From positions 149,284-213,283 of the forward strand of contig JBMOMN010000048.1 of the NCBI GenBank assembly GCA_049324115.1: DNA of 64,000 nt, written 5' to 3'. The DNA is from UBA5796 sp040752455 (GTDB lineage: Bacteria; Chloroflexota; Anaerolineae; Anaerolineales; Villigracilaceae). Positions 1 to 8,540 of this stretch are shown in pieces (position 1 is the first letter of the stretch; every line of letters begins with the position of its first letter). The position numbers and the translations under genes were made by a program. The notes below the pieces were generated by a model. That model searched no databases. It was not told the origin of the DNA and saw only the letters and a program-made list of their open reading frames with translations.

Positions 1-398
1 GCCAGGCGCAGGTAAAGTTTCGGTTGCGGGCCGGAAACCCGGAGGGCCTCCTGCCAGGCGCGCAGGGCGTTTTCGGTCTGGCCCAGGTTCCAGTACGCCA
101 GGCCGAGTTCGTCCCAGCGCGGGCCGGTCAAAGCGCGCCGCTCGCGGGCGATTTCGAACAGGCGCACGGCTTGAGGGAAATCGCCGCCGGCGTAAGCCCC
201 GGCCCCGGCCAGCTCCCACAGCGACGGGTCCCAGGGGCGGAGGTGCGCCGCCCGCTCGAAAAGCCGGGCCGCTTCGAGCGGCGAAGTTTCGGACAGGGCG
301 ACAGCCTGCCGGTAAGTCATTTCGGTCGAGACGACGACCGGGACCGCGACCAGCACAGCGACGGCCAACACGACCAGGGAAACCCGGAAACGCAACAT
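1..398 (-). CDS. Exported TPR-repeat protein, N-terminal part (cut by window edge)
   Basis: The reverse strand opens with ATG at 398-396 and runs without a stop to the window edge, giving about 132 residues. A hydrophobic N-terminus rich in Val/Leu (residues 2-22) looks like a signal anchor. It is followed by helical repeats with TPR-like spacing, including 'AARLFERAAHLRPWDPSLW' and 'GLAYWNLGQTENALRAWQEA', which fit the W/L/G/Y/A/F/A/P pattern. TPR proteins act as scaffolds; no specific role can be given. The gene is divergent from the kinase-like gene at 480. Only the N-terminal third or so is probably visible. Confidence 0.75.
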   Translation of the reverse strand, partial: MLRFRVSLVVLAVAVLVAVPVVVSTEMTYRQAVALSETSPLEAARLFERAAHLRPWDPSLWELAGAGAYAGGDFPQAVRLFEIARERRALTGPRWDELGLAYWNLGQTENALRAWQEALRVSGPQPKLYLRL

Positions 399-458
399 GG
401 GGCTATTATAGGCTGAAATCGCACGATTTAATCACGATTGCGGGTAGCGCATCCGTGC

Positions 459-464
459 TATAAT
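459..464 (+). promoter_or_regulatory. -10 box TATAAT of the envelope operon
   Basis: A perfect TATAAT lies 15 nt upstream of the ATG at 480. A transcript starting about 7 nt downstream would have a leader of only about 9 nt. A weak -35 (TTGCGG, 438-443) lies 15 nt upstream. Inferred from sequence only. Confidence 0.55.
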
Positions 465-479
465 TTTGGTGCGAATCCC

Positions 480-2816
480 ATGAACCCACTCTTCGACCCC
501 ATATTTACGCTTCTTACAACCTCGCCGGGCAACCTGATCTATCACATTGTCCTGGCCTTCTCCATCGCAGGCTCACTGCAAAGCGCCATCCACCACTGGC
601 GGACGAGCGAATTTCCCCAGGCGCGGCGGGCGGTGCTGGGCCTGAGCCTGCTCCTGCTGGCCCAGGTGACATTGTTCATCGTCAGCGCCTTGGGCTGGCA
701 GGGTTTCCTGGAACCCCAAAACGTGCTCCCAATCCTCGACCGGGCGTTCATCGTGATGAGCCTGTCGTGGTTCATCTGGCTGTGGGCCTTCCCCGAACCC
801 AGCCGATTGGCCGACGCCGGGACGGCGCTGCTCAACCTGCTGGCCGGGGTGGCTTTCGTCTTCAGCCTGATCAGCTGGGGACAGCGGCCGGCAAGCGTGA
901 CCGATTTCAACGGCTCTACGCAAGACCTGTTCTGGCAGGTCTTTTCGCTTGCCCTGATCCTGCTCGGCGCGGCAGTGCTTTTCCTGCGCAAGCCGAACGG
1001 ATGGGGTAACGCGGTGGCCCTGCTGATCCTGGCTGCCCTGGGACATGCGGTCTACCTGCTGGTCGGCCAGGCGGGGGATTATTCGGGGGCCATCCGCCTG
1101 GCGTACATGGCCGCCTACCCGATCCTGCTGACGCTGGTCCAGCGTTTCCCGTCCACGCCGAGCCGGCCGACTACCGTCAAAACCAGCGAGGAACAGGTCG
1201 TCGAGCGCCGCCGCTACAGCAGCGACCCGAAGACCATGCACGCCATGCTCGCCCTGGCCGCCGAACTGGACGAAGAGAACATCGCCCACGGCATCACCCG
1301 CTCGGTGGCCCAGGCCATGCTGGCGGACCTGTGCTTCCTGATCTACCTTGCCGACGACAACAAGCTCCACATCGCCAGCGGCTTCGACCTGATCCGGGAG
1401 GAGAACCTGCCCGGCACGACCCTCAGCCGGGATACCATGCCTCTGCTCGCCAGCGCGGTGCAGCGCGCCCGTCCGTTGCGGCTGCCAGCCAGCAGCACCT
1501 CACCCGACCTGAAAGGCTTGAGCGAGCTGCTCGGCCTGAACAACCCCGGCCACCTGCTCAACGTCCCCATCCTCGACCCGCAAGGAGAGCCGCTCGGCAG
1601 CCTGTTGCTGCTCTCGCCTTACTCCAACCGGGTCTGGAACGCCGAAGACCAGACCTTCCTGCAAAATATCTCGACCTCCTTCGTCCCCGTCATCCTGCGC
1701 GGGCAGCGGGTCGGCGCGGTCGAGAAACAGCAATACGACGTCCAGCGCTCCTATGACCACGCCCGCATCCAGTTGCAGGATTTGGAGCGCCAGAACGAAG
1801 AACTGGCCAAAAAACTGGAAAACGCCATCCGTCAGGCTCAGACCGAACAGGTGGACAACGCCAACGTCGAAGCCCTCCTGGCCGTCCAGCAGGAGTCGCA
1901 GCGCACCATCGAAAAACTCCAAAGCGAGGTCGAAACGCTCAAGGCCCGGAAAGCGGCCGCCTCCGACCAGCAGCTCGAACACGAACTGCGCCTGACCCTC
2001 GAGCAGGTCGCCCACCTGCAAAATTTGCTGGCGCAGGCCAACATGCGCATGGTCGAACTCGAAAGCCAGCATGTGTCGTCCCTCTCCGTCGAACAGGCCG
2101 AGATCATCGCCTCCATTTCACAGGAACTGCGCCAGCCGATGTCCTCCATCGTCGGCTATACCGACCTGCTGCTGGGCGAATCGGTCGGCATCCTGGGGGC
2201 GTTGCAGCGCAAATTCGTCGAGCGCATCAAGGCCTCCACCGAGCGGATCGGCAGCCTGATTGACGACCTGATCCAGATCACCACCATCGAATCCGGGCTG
2301 ATGTCGCTCAAACCCGAGCCGATTGACCTGAACCTGATCATTGACAACGCCATGGCCTACACCGGCAGCCAGATGCGCGAGAAGAACATCTCGATGCAGC
2401 TCGACCTGCCCAAATCAATGGACGCCATCTACGCCGACCGGGAAGCCGTGCAGCAGATCCTGATCCACCTGCTCCAGAACGCCGGGGCGGCCACCCCGGT
2501 CGAAGGCACGATCACCCTGCGGGTCCGCACCCAAAAGGAAGACCGGCAGGATTTCGTCCTGATCCAGGTGACGGATACCGGCGGCGGCATCCCGACCGAG
2601 GACCTGTCGCGGGTCTTCTCCCGCCTTTACCGGGCCGACAACGTCCTCATCCAGGGCATCGGCGATACCGGCGTCGGCCTGTCCATCGCCCGCACGCTGA
2701 CCGAGGCCCAGTCCGGGCGCATCTGGGTGGATACCACCCCCGGGCAGGGTTCGACCTTCAGCGTCCTGCTCCCCCTGGCCGATACCAAAGTCCCCAGGGC
2801 AGTCGAGGGGGAATAG
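480..2816 (+). CDS. Membrane GAF/histidine-kinase-like protein with Gln at the phosphoacceptor position
   Basis: 778 residues from ATG 480; an upstream in-frame start at 438 would precede the promoter. The order is: seven hydrophobic segments (about residues 15-225), a GAF-type domain (about 245-410), a long coiled coil (about 425-545), a HisKA-like helix pair and a HATPase_c domain. The H-box reads SISQELRQP, so Gln548 (codon CAG, 2121-2123) replaces the phosphorylated His. The ATPase side looks intact, with the N-box Asn in 'LLQNAGAATP', a G1 box 'DTGGGIP' and a G2 box 'GDTGVGLS'. It could bind ATP but should not autophosphorylate in the normal way. It is followed 3 nt later by a LysM gene, suggesting an envelope-sensing scaffold or regulatory role. 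Confidence 0.9.
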   Translation: MNPLFDPIFTLLTTSPGNLIYHIVLAFSIAGSLQSAIHHWRTSEFPQARRAVLGLSLLLLAQVTLFIVSALGWQGFLEPQNVLPILDRAFIVMSLSWFIWLWAFPEPSRLADAGTALLNLLAGVAFVFSLISWGQRPASVTDFNGSTQDLFWQVFSLALILLGAAVLFLRKPNGWGNAVALLILAALGHAVYLLVGQAGDYSGAIRLAYMAAYPILLTLVQRFPSTPSRPTTVKTSEEQVVERRRYSSDPKTMHAMLALAAELDEENIAHGITRSVAQAMLADLCFLIYLADDNKLHIASGFDLIREENLPGTTLSRDTMPLLASAVQRARPLRLPASSTSPDLKGLSELLGLNNPGHLLNVPILDPQGEPLGSLLLLSPYSNRVWNAEDQTFLQNISTSFVPVILRGQRVGAVEKQQYDVQRSYDHARIQLQDLERQNEELAKKLENAIRQAQTEQVDNANVEALLAVQQESQRTIEKLQSEVETLKARKAAASDQQLEHELRLTLEQVAHLQNLLAQANMRMVELESQHVSSLSVEQAEIIASISQELRQPMSSIVGYTDLLLGESVGILGALQRKFVERIKASTERIGSLIDDLIQITTIESGLMSLKPEPIDLNLIIDNAMAYTGSQMREKNISMQLDLPKSMDAIYADREAVQQILIHLLQNAGAATPVEGTITLRVRTQKEDRQDFVLIQVTDTGGGIPTEDLSRVFSRLYRADNVLIQGIGDTGVGLSIARTLTEAQSGRIWVDTTPGQGSTFSVLLPLADTKVPRAVEGE

Positions 2817-2819
2817 ACC

Positions 2820-3467
2820 GTGCGCAACCTGCGGGAAATCGTACCGGGGGTCCTGATCGCCCTGGTCTCGGTCAGCCTGATCTTGGGCAGCCTGTCGCTC
2901 GCCCTCTCTGAAGACAGCCCAAGCCCCGCAGCCTCGCCCACCTCCCCGCTCCCGACGACAACCTTCCCTTCGCTGGCGACCCTCCTGCCCGCCAGCCCCA
3001 TCCCGACCCTGGCAACCAGCCTCCCCAGCCCGACCTTCACCGCCGCCGTTCCCAGCCCGACCGCCTCGATCACCCCCTTCCCGCCGACGCTGGCCCCCAC
3101 CATCACCGCCTGCGCGCCGCCCCTCGGCTGGGTGCGTAATTACATCGTCCAGCCCGGCGACACCCTGTTCCGCATCAGCGGCCTGTACGGCATCAGCGCC
3201 AGCCAGTTACAGCGGGGCAACTGCCTGAATTCCACCCTGATCGTCCCCGGCCAGCGCCTGTGGGTGCCCAACGTGGCGACCCGCACGTTCACGGCCTCGC
3301 CGACCGGCCCCGCCAGCGCCACGCCGAGTCCGACTCCGACCGGGACCCCCTCGCCTTCCAACACCCCCGCGCCGGATACCGAGACCCCCACCCCAACCGA
3401 CACGGCCACCCCGACCGAGTCGCCCACGCCCTTCCCCAGGACGGACACCCCCACCGCAACCCCCTGA
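2820..3467 (+). CDS. Membrane-anchored LysM-domain protein
   Basis: 215 residues with a GTG start 3 nt after the preceding stop, so probably translationally coupled. There is an N-terminal membrane segment (residues 9-29), a Ser/Pro/Thr-rich linker (33-97), one LysM domain (about 107-151, 'YIVQPGDTLFRISGLYGI' then 'LIVPGQRLWVPN') and a second Thr/Pro tail. LysM binds GlcNAc-containing glycans such as peptidoglycan, so the protein probably tethers to the wall outside the membrane. It sits between the kinase-like gene and the LCP gene. The linkers resemble those of the lipoproteins at 3477 and 34344. Confidence 0.88.
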   Translation: MRNLREIVPGVLIALVSVSLILGSLSLALSEDSPSPAASPTSPLPTTTFPSLATLLPASPIPTLATSLPSPTFTAAVPSPTASITPFPPTLAPTITACAPPLGWVRNYIVQPGDTLFRISGLYGISASQLQRGNCLNSTLIVPGQRLWVPNVATRTFTASPTGPASATPSPTPTGTPSPSNTPAPDTETPTPTDTATPTESPTPFPRTDTPTATP

Positions 3468-3476
3468 CAATTGACC

Positions 3477-5006
3477 ATGAAAGCCCGCCTGTGCTGCCTG
3501 CTCACATTCCTGGCCTTGCTGACTGCCTGCAACCTGCCGTCCGGGATGGCTGAGTCTGCCCCGCAGCCGCAGTTCATCGTGGTGACGCGCGTCCCCAACC
3601 CGACGGCTACGCCGACGCCCTTCCGCCCCGGGCAGGTTTCGCAAGCGTCCCCGACGCTGGGGCCTGTTACCGTTTTCGAGGGACCCTCTGCCGACGGCTC
3701 CTTCCCCTCCCCCACCCTGACGCCCTTCCCGGCGGTCACGATCGGCCCGTCGCCGACGGCCACCCTCAACCTGCCCACCCCCGACGGGACCCTGTCGCTG
3801 CTGCCCGAAAACTGGACCCCGCCGGACATCTACGCCCCGGCCGGCGCGCCGACCGCCTTCCCGCTGATGACCGATACCGACACGGTCACATTCCTGCTGC
3901 TCGGCTCGGACCTGCGCCCGGGATCCTCCTTCAGGACGGATACGATCGTCGTGGCCGCGCTCAGGCCCAAGTCCGGGCAGATTTCGCTGCTCTCCATCCC
4001 GCGCGATTTCTGGGTCTACATCCCCGAATGGGGCATGAACAAGGTCAACACCGCCTACCAGCACGGCGAGCTGTACAACTATCCCGGCAAAGGCCCCGGC
4101 CTGCTCAAAGACACCATCCTGTACAACCTGGGCATCCGCATTGACCACGTGGCCATGGTGGATTTCGACGGTTTCCGCCGCGTGGTGGACACCTTGGGCG
4201 GCGTGGACGTGCCGGTGGCCTGCGCCTATACCGACTGGCGGCTGATAGACCCGGCGCTCAACCCGAACAACGAAGCCAACTGGCACCTGTACACCGCCGG
4301 GCCGGGCCTGGTCCACATGGACGGCGACCTGGCGCTCTGGTACGCCCGCTCGCGGATGCGTTCCAGCGACTTCGACCGCGGCCGCCGCCAACAGGAGGTG
4401 CTGCGCGCCCTCTTCGACCAGATCCTGCGCGGCGACACCCTGGCCAAGGTCCCGGCCCTGTACGACGACATCACCTCCACGGTAGCCACCGACCTGAGCC
4501 TGAAAGACATGATCCAACTGGCCTGGCTGGCCCCGCAGTTCACCGGCGCCGACGTGCGCTCGTATTACCTGAAACCGCCGACCGTCTATTCGACCTACAG
4601 CGACGGCGGGGCCTACATCCTGGTCCCCAACGGGAACCAGCTCTACGGCCTGGTGCAGCGCTTCCTGACCGATTCGCCGCAAGTCGAGCTCCGCGAGAGC
4701 GTCAAGGTCGAGATCCGCAACGGCTCCTCCTACGCGGACTGGGACGCCCTGGCTGCTTCCCGCCTGGCCTACGCCGGGTTCGCGACCAGCCTGGCCCCGG
4801 CCGACTCCCAGGGCTACGACCAGACCCTGCTCTACGATTTCACGGTCGAACAGGACAACGAACAGGCACAATTGCTCCTGGCCGTGCTCGGCTTGAAGGA
4901 CTCGGCCCTGGTCGCCTCCCCCAACGCCGAGAGCCAGGTCAGTTACGTGCTGCTCTTGGGGAACGATTACAAGCCGTGTTTCAACCCGGATGGGATGACG
5001 CCGTAA
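3477..5006 (+). CDS. LytR-CpsA-Psr (LCP) family lipoprotein with LytR_C domain
   Basis: 509 residues. ATG 3477 is preferred over an in-frame TTG at 3471 because it opens a clean lipoprotein signal with lipobox LTAC (Cys18). A Thr/Pro linker leads to the LCP domain (about residues 136-300: 'FLLLGSDLRPG', 'RTDTIVVA', 'LLSIPRDFWVYIP', 'GGVDVPV', and an Arg-rich 'YARSRMRSSDFDRGRRQQEV'). A C-terminal LytR_C domain starts near residue 409 ('VKVEIRNGSSYADWD'). LCP enzymes transfer undecaprenyl-linked glycopolymers onto the cell wall or proteins. It is the third gene of the envelope operon, 9 nt after the LysM stop. Confidence 0.93.
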   Translation: MKARLCCLLTFLALLTACNLPSGMAESAPQPQFIVVTRVPNPTATPTPFRPGQVSQASPTLGPVTVFEGPSADGSFPSPTLTPFPAVTIGPSPTATLNLPTPDGTLSLLPENWTPPDIYAPAGAPTAFPLMTDTDTVTFLLLGSDLRPGSSFRTDTIVVAALRPKSGQISLLSIPRDFWVYIPEWGMNKVNTAYQHGELYNYPGKGPGLLKDTILYNLGIRIDHVAMVDFDGFRRVVDTLGGVDVPVACAYTDWRLIDPALNPNNEANWHLYTAGPGLVHMDGDLALWYARSRMRSSDFDRGRRQQEVLRALFDQILRGDTLAKVPALYDDITSTVATDLSLKDMIQLAWLAPQFTGADVRSYYLKPPTVYSTYSDGGAYILVPNGNQLYGLVQRFLTDSPQVELRESVKVEIRNGSSYADWDALAASRLAYAGFATSLAPADSQGYDQTLLYDFTVEQDNEQAQLLLAVLGLKDSALVASPNAESQVSYVLLLGNDYKPCFNPDGMTP

Positions 5007-5086
5007 GGGGGCCAACGCCAACCACTGGCATCCGATGACGTCATTGGCCGGAAAATTGCAATTCTGTAATAGCCCGAATATCCTAA

Positions 5087-5116
5087 TTGACAATTCAGCC
5101 CATTATGCCTTAAACT
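5087..5116 (+). promoter_or_regulatory. Promoter of the recombinase-like gene
   Basis: A consensus -35 TTGACA (5087-5092) and a -10 TAAACT (5111-5116) are separated by 18 nt. They lie 43 nt upstream of the ATG at 5159 and directly before the palindrome at 5127-5142. Confidence 0.55.
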
Positions 5117-5126
5117 ATACGCAGAC

Positions 5127-5142
5127 AGCGTGTCTACACGCT
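5127..5142 (+). promoter_or_regulatory. Perfect 16-bp palindrome between promoter and start, candidate operator
   Basis: AGCGTGT-CT-ACACGCT forms two perfect 7-bp arms. It starts 10 nt after the predicted -10 box, in the position of a repressor operator, and ends 4 nt before the ribosome site AAGGAG (5147-5152). It could equally be an RNA hairpin close to the ribosome site. Confidence 0.45.
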
Positions 5143-5158
5143 ATTCAAGGAGAAACTT

Positions 5159-6079
5159 ATGAGCGACACATCCCCTGTTGCCCACATCAGCGCCCAGACC
5201 CCCTTGCTGCCTGCGATCAATGCCTGGCAGATGTTCCTGAACGACCAGGGACGATCGCCCTACACGATCAAAGCCTTCATGTCGGATCTGGGGCTGCTGG
5301 CGAGCTACTTCCCGCCCGACCGGCCGCTCGGCGCGATCACGACCAATGACCTGATCCGCTACCTGGACTGGATGCAGCACGAACGCGGCGTCCCGTGCAG
5401 CCCGAAGACCCTGGCGCGGCGGATCACCTCCACCAAGTCCTTCTTCCGCTGGCTGCACCAGTACGGCGTGTTGATCGTTGACCCAGCGGAGCGGGTTCCG
5501 CAGCGTTCGGTCATCAGCCCCCTTCCGACGGTGCTGACCGAAGAGGAGACCGCCGCCGTCCTGCAGGCCGCGGACGCCCACCGCCGCCAGGAAAAGCCGG
5601 ATGCGCGCTATTACGCCCTGATCTACCTGGTGCTGGCGACCGGGATCAAGAAAAGCGAATGCCTGGGGATCCACCTCAACCACATTGACCTGGAATCCCC
5701 GGACGGGCCGATGGTCTTCATCCGCTATGCCAGCCCGTCGAACCGTTACAAGGAGCGCAAGATCGCCCTGCCCGAAGACTGGATCCCGGCTTACCAGGAA
5801 TACCTGGCTCAATATGAGCCTGTGGACCAACTCTTCCCCTGGTCGCCGCGGCGGCTGGAATACCTGCTCGAAAACATCGGCAAGGAAGCCGGGCTGGTGG
5901 ACAAACACCTGTCCTTCGACATGTGCCGCTGGACCTGCGCCGTGCAGGACTTCCAGGGCGGCATGGACCCGGACCGGGTGCGCCAGAAGCTGGGCGTCTC
6001 GAAGATCCAGTTCCGCGAGATCCACTTGAAATTGCGCCAGCTTACCGGGAACGGTGCGGAGACCGGCGAAGAAGGATAA
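5159..6079 (+). CDS. Tyrosine-recombinase-fold protein lacking catalytic residues
   Basis: 306 residues, with AAGGAG 6 nt before the ATG. A SAM-like core-binding domain (about residues 15-110) is followed by an integrase-like catalytic fold (about 125-300). The family signatures can be aligned but are degenerate. The usual ATGxR motif is ATGIK (Lys164 for Arg I), HxxR is DMCR (Asp254 for His, Arg257 kept), LGH is LGV (Val280) and the nucleophile position is His289. It should therefore bind DNA but not cut and rejoin it. No attachment site or phage gene is nearby. Inferred role: a DNA-binding regulator or architectural protein derived from a XerC-like recombinase. Confidence 0.85.
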   Translation: MSDTSPVAHISAQTPLLPAINAWQMFLNDQGRSPYTIKAFMSDLGLLASYFPPDRPLGAITTNDLIRYLDWMQHERGVPCSPKTLARRITSTKSFFRWLHQYGVLIVDPAERVPQRSVISPLPTVLTEEETAAVLQAADAHRRQEKPDARYYALIYLVLATGIKKSECLGIHLNHIDLESPDGPMVFIRYASPSNRYKERKIALPEDWIPAYQEYLAQYEPVDQLFPWSPRRLEYLLENIGKEAGLVDKHLSFDMCRWTCAVQDFQGGMDPDRVRQKLGVSKIQFREIHLKLRQLTGNGAETGEEG

Positions 6080-6082
6080 AAA

Positions 6083-6109
6083 AAAACGGCGAGCCAGGCT
6101 CGCCGTTTT
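6083..6109. terminator. Bidirectional intrinsic terminator
   Basis: The arms AAAACGGCGAGCC and GGCTCGCCGTTTT are perfectly complementary around one base. T-runs occur on both strands. It separates the recombinase-like gene from tilS, which converge here. Confidence 0.85.
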
Positions 6110-6123
6110 CTTATCCGAGGAGA

Positions 6124-7563
6124 TCACCCCTCGCCCTTCGACAGGCGGAAATGCAGGATGCGGTGGGTCGAATCCACCACCCGGAAGGAGTGCGCCGGCC
6201 GGTATCCCGGCACCCAGACGATCTCGTCTCCCTGGCACAACAGCGGCCAGGATTCCCGCACCCGTTGGGGGAGTTTGACGTTGATGAAGAAATCCGACAG
6301 CTTCATGGTGTGGCCCTCCATGCCGTAGGGTTCGAAGCGGTCGCCGGGACGCCGCGAGCGCAGGCTCAATTGGCCGGCCAGCCTGTCGGCGTCCAGCCAG
6401 ACCTGGAAGGGATCCTCGTTTTTCTGGATGCGCTCACGGGCCAGGGCGGGAATCTCCCACAGCTCGGAGACCAGCGTCCACGCGCCGGGCAGGCCCACCT
6501 GTCCCGGGACGGGGACGGGCAGGACTTCGCCCGGGGCCTGGGGCCAGTTTCCGGGGGAGTTGGCGTCCTTCGCCGCCAGGTAAGCGATCCCCTCTTCCAT
6601 GAACAACCGCAAACCATGAGGCAGGTCCATGCTCGATGCCTGGTCGGGATTGGAGATGAATGCAGTCACGCGGGTGATGGTCTCGAAGTCCATGTCGCGC
6701 CAGGTGGCGCAAAGCGACTGGCAGGCGCGCCGCGCCAGGCTGCGCCGCACGCCGACCGGGAAGGCGGCGAACTTGCCGGCGTCGAGGGCCAGATAGCCAT
6801 CGCCGGATTCGAAAAGGACGTTACTCCAGGCGTCGTCCACGATCTCTGCCAGGACTTCGTGGTCCGCCGCCAAGACCTGGGAGGTGCGCCAGATGGCCTC
6901 ACGGAAGCGGGGGTTGTAGCTCTCCAGGACGGGGATGAGCAGGTGGCGCAGGCGGTTGCGCATGTAGCTCAGGTCGCTGTTGGTCACGTCTTCCTGGGGG
7001 TGCAGGCGCTTCATGGCGCAATAGACGACCGTGTCTTCGTGCCACAGCTTGAGCAGCGGGCGCACGAGCGGGACCTTTTCGTCGTAGGCCGGCAGAAGGG
7101 TGCGGTAGGACATGCCCTTCAGCCCGCCCAGCCCCGCGCCCTGGATGAAGTGCATCAGGACGGTTTCGACCTGGTCGTCGGCGGTGTGGCCGACGGCGAC
7201 CGCCTGGGCGTTGTATTTGCGCGCCTGGGCGAAGAGGAAGCGGTAACGGACCTCGCGGGCGGCTTCCTCGATGGACAGGGTGTGCTCGCGGGCGTAAGCA
7301 TTGACGTCAACCGACTCGATGCTCGAAAGCAGGTTCATGCGGGCCGCCAGGCGCTCGACGGCGTTGGCGTCGTTCTGGGCTTCCTCGCGCAGTTTGTGGT
7401 TGAGATGGGCCACAATGACCTTATAGCCGGCCGAGACCAGCACGTCGAGCAAGGCCAGGCTGTCGGCTCCGCCTGAGACGCCGGCCACAACCGGGCGGTC
7501 TTTGGTCAGGCGGCAGGCATCCCGCAAAACTTCCCGGAGGTCCTCGAACATTGCTGCATCCAT
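6124..7563 (-). CDS. tilS: tRNA(Ile)-lysidine synthase
   Basis: 479 residues. TilS uses ATP to attach lysine to C34 of tRNA-Ile(CAU), so that it reads AUA codons. The N-terminal PP-loop 'GVSGGADSLALLDVL' (about residues 27-42) binds ATP. Family motifs 'AHLNHKLREEA' and 'GHTADDQVET' follow. The C-terminal substrate-recognition domain is present ('RSRRPGDRFEPYGM', 'KLSDFFINVK'). Length is normal. It starts 23 nt after the epimerase gene and is likely co-transcribed with it and the CYTH gene. Confidence 0.95.
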   Translation of the reverse strand: MDAAMFEDLREVLRDACRLTKDRPVVAGVSGGADSLALLDVLVSAGYKVIVAHLNHKLREEAQNDANAVERLAARMNLLSSIESVDVNAYAREHTLSIEEAAREVRYRFLFAQARKYNAQAVAVGHTADDQVETVLMHFIQGAGLGGLKGMSYRTLLPAYDEKVPLVRPLLKLWHEDTVVYCAMKRLHPQEDVTNSDLSYMRNRLRHLLIPVLESYNPRFREAIWRTSQVLAADHEVLAEIVDDAWSNVLFESGDGYLALDAGKFAAFPVGVRRSLARRACQSLCATWRDMDFETITRVTAFISNPDQASSMDLPHGLRLFMEEGIAYLAAKDANSPGNWPQAPGEVLPVPVPGQVGLPGAWTLVSELWEIPALARERIQKNEDPFQVWLDADRLAGQLSLRSRRPGDRFEPYGMEGHTMKLSDFFINVKLPQRVRESWPLLCQGDEIVWVPGYRPAHSFRVVDSTHRILHFRLSKGEG

Positions 7564-7586
7564 GGTTGGCGGCCTCGGTTCCTATT

Positions 7587-7991
7587 TTAAAGTTGGTAAA
7601 GTTCGACCAGCACGCCGGAGGCGCTTTCGGGGTGGATGAAGGCATAACGCTTGCCGTCGGCCCCGGTACGCGGTTCCTCGTTGATCAGGCGCACACCCCT
7701 GGATTTCAAGCGGGCCAGCATGGCTTCGATGTCGTCCACTTCGAGGCAGATGTGGTGCATCCCGGGGCCGCGTTTCGACAGGTATTTGGCGATCCCGGAA
7801 TCGCCGGTGGTGGGGACGACCAGTTCCAGTTCGGAATTTTCCAGGGGCAGGAAGGCGATCTGCGATTTCTCGGCAGGCACATCCCGTAATTCGTGCAGGT
7901 CCAGGCCGAGGGCGTCGCGCCAGAAGGACAGGGCGCGCTCCATGTCGTCCACGACGACGGCTACGTGGTTGATGGATTTGATGGTGGGCAT
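7587..7991 (-). CDS. mce: Methylmalonyl-CoA epimerase
   Basis: 134 residues with the vicinal-oxygen-chelate fold. The metal-ligand positions are recognisable: His in 'INHVAVVV', His in 'GMHHICLEV' and Glu in 'LVELYQL'. The enzyme interconverts (S)- and (R)-methylmalonyl-CoA in propionate metabolism. The matching mutase large subunit is encoded at 29342-30991, so the pathway is split within the window. It lies between the CYTH gene (27-nt gap) and tilS (23-nt gap). Confidence 0.93.
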   Translation of the reverse strand: MPTIKSINHVAVVVDDMERALSFWRDALGLDLHELRDVPAEKSQIAFLPLENSELELVVPTTGDSGIAKYLSKRGPGMHHICLEVDDIEAMLARLKSRGVRLINEEPRTGADGKRYAFIHPESASGVLVELYQL

Positions 7992-8018
7992 AAATCTCCT
8001 GTAGAAAAACTTAAGCTG

Positions 8019-8531
8019 CTATTGACTTTCCAACAAGTCCATGTACGCGCCTTCGAGCAGGTTCTCTTCCCGGACGCCGAGGCGGCGCATCAGGTCTTCG
8101 GCGATGGCCCGGCCCTCGGCGTCAGTCTGTCCGTCGCGCAGGACGACTTCCAGTTCCATGAAATGGCCCAGCCCCTCCACCTCGTCCACGTGGATGCGGG
8201 TCTGCCCGGCCAGGTAGAGACGGCGCGTCTTGCGGACCACGCCGCGCAGGCCCAGGGCATCGGTCAAAACTTTTTTAAGGGCATCCGGCTCAAGGGTCCG
8301 GGAGAAATGGTAGTCGGAGCGTTTGGGGCCGTCCTGGTCGGGCCGTTCGTAGTAGATCAGCCAGCCTTCTTCCGGGGAGATGATCCGCAGTTTCAGGCGG
8401 CCTTTTTCGGTGCGGAAGAAGATGTCCTCTTGCGGGATGGTTTCCACCGGGGTGTCGCTGACTGACTCGGCCCGCTGCTTGAGGGCTTCGATATCAGCAA
8501 CCCGGGCTTTGATCTCGATGTTGACGGGCAT
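8019..8531 (-). CDS. CYTH-domain protein (class IV adenylate cyclase / thiamine triphosphatase-like)
   Basis: 170 residues from ATG 8531-8529; the open frame extends much further upstream, but that stretch lies in a repeat element and another gene. It begins 'MPVNIEIKARV', the usual opening of CyaB-type CYTH proteins. Alternating acidic/basic strands follow ('RLKLRII', 'HVDEVEGLGHFMELEVVL'). CYTH enzymes form an eight-stranded tunnel that binds triphosphate plus metal. Whether it makes cAMP or cleaves triphosphates cannot be told from sequence. It is the first gene of a likely operon with mce and tilS. Confidence 0.85.
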   Translation of the reverse strand: MPVNIEIKARVADIEALKQRAESVSDTPVETIPQEDIFFRTEKGRLKLRIISPEEGWLIYYERPDQDGPKRSDYHFSRTLEPDALKKVLTDALGLRGVVRKTRRLYLAGQTRIHVDEVEGLGHFMELEVVLRDGQTDAEGRAIAEDLMRRLGVREENLLEGAYMDLLESQ

Positions 8532-8540
8532 GAAGTTTCT

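Noticed and set aside
3207..5093. Long minus-strand open frame of over 600 codons opposite the LCP gene
   Set aside because: It is Gly/Arg/Val-rich, has no recognisable domain and mirrors high-GC third-position bias; the plus-strand LCP gene has a lipobox and full family motifs.
5923..7476. Plus-strand frame of 517 codons across tilS
   Set aside because: It is antisense to tilS, which has its complete PP-loop and C-terminal domain, and it crosses a terminator.
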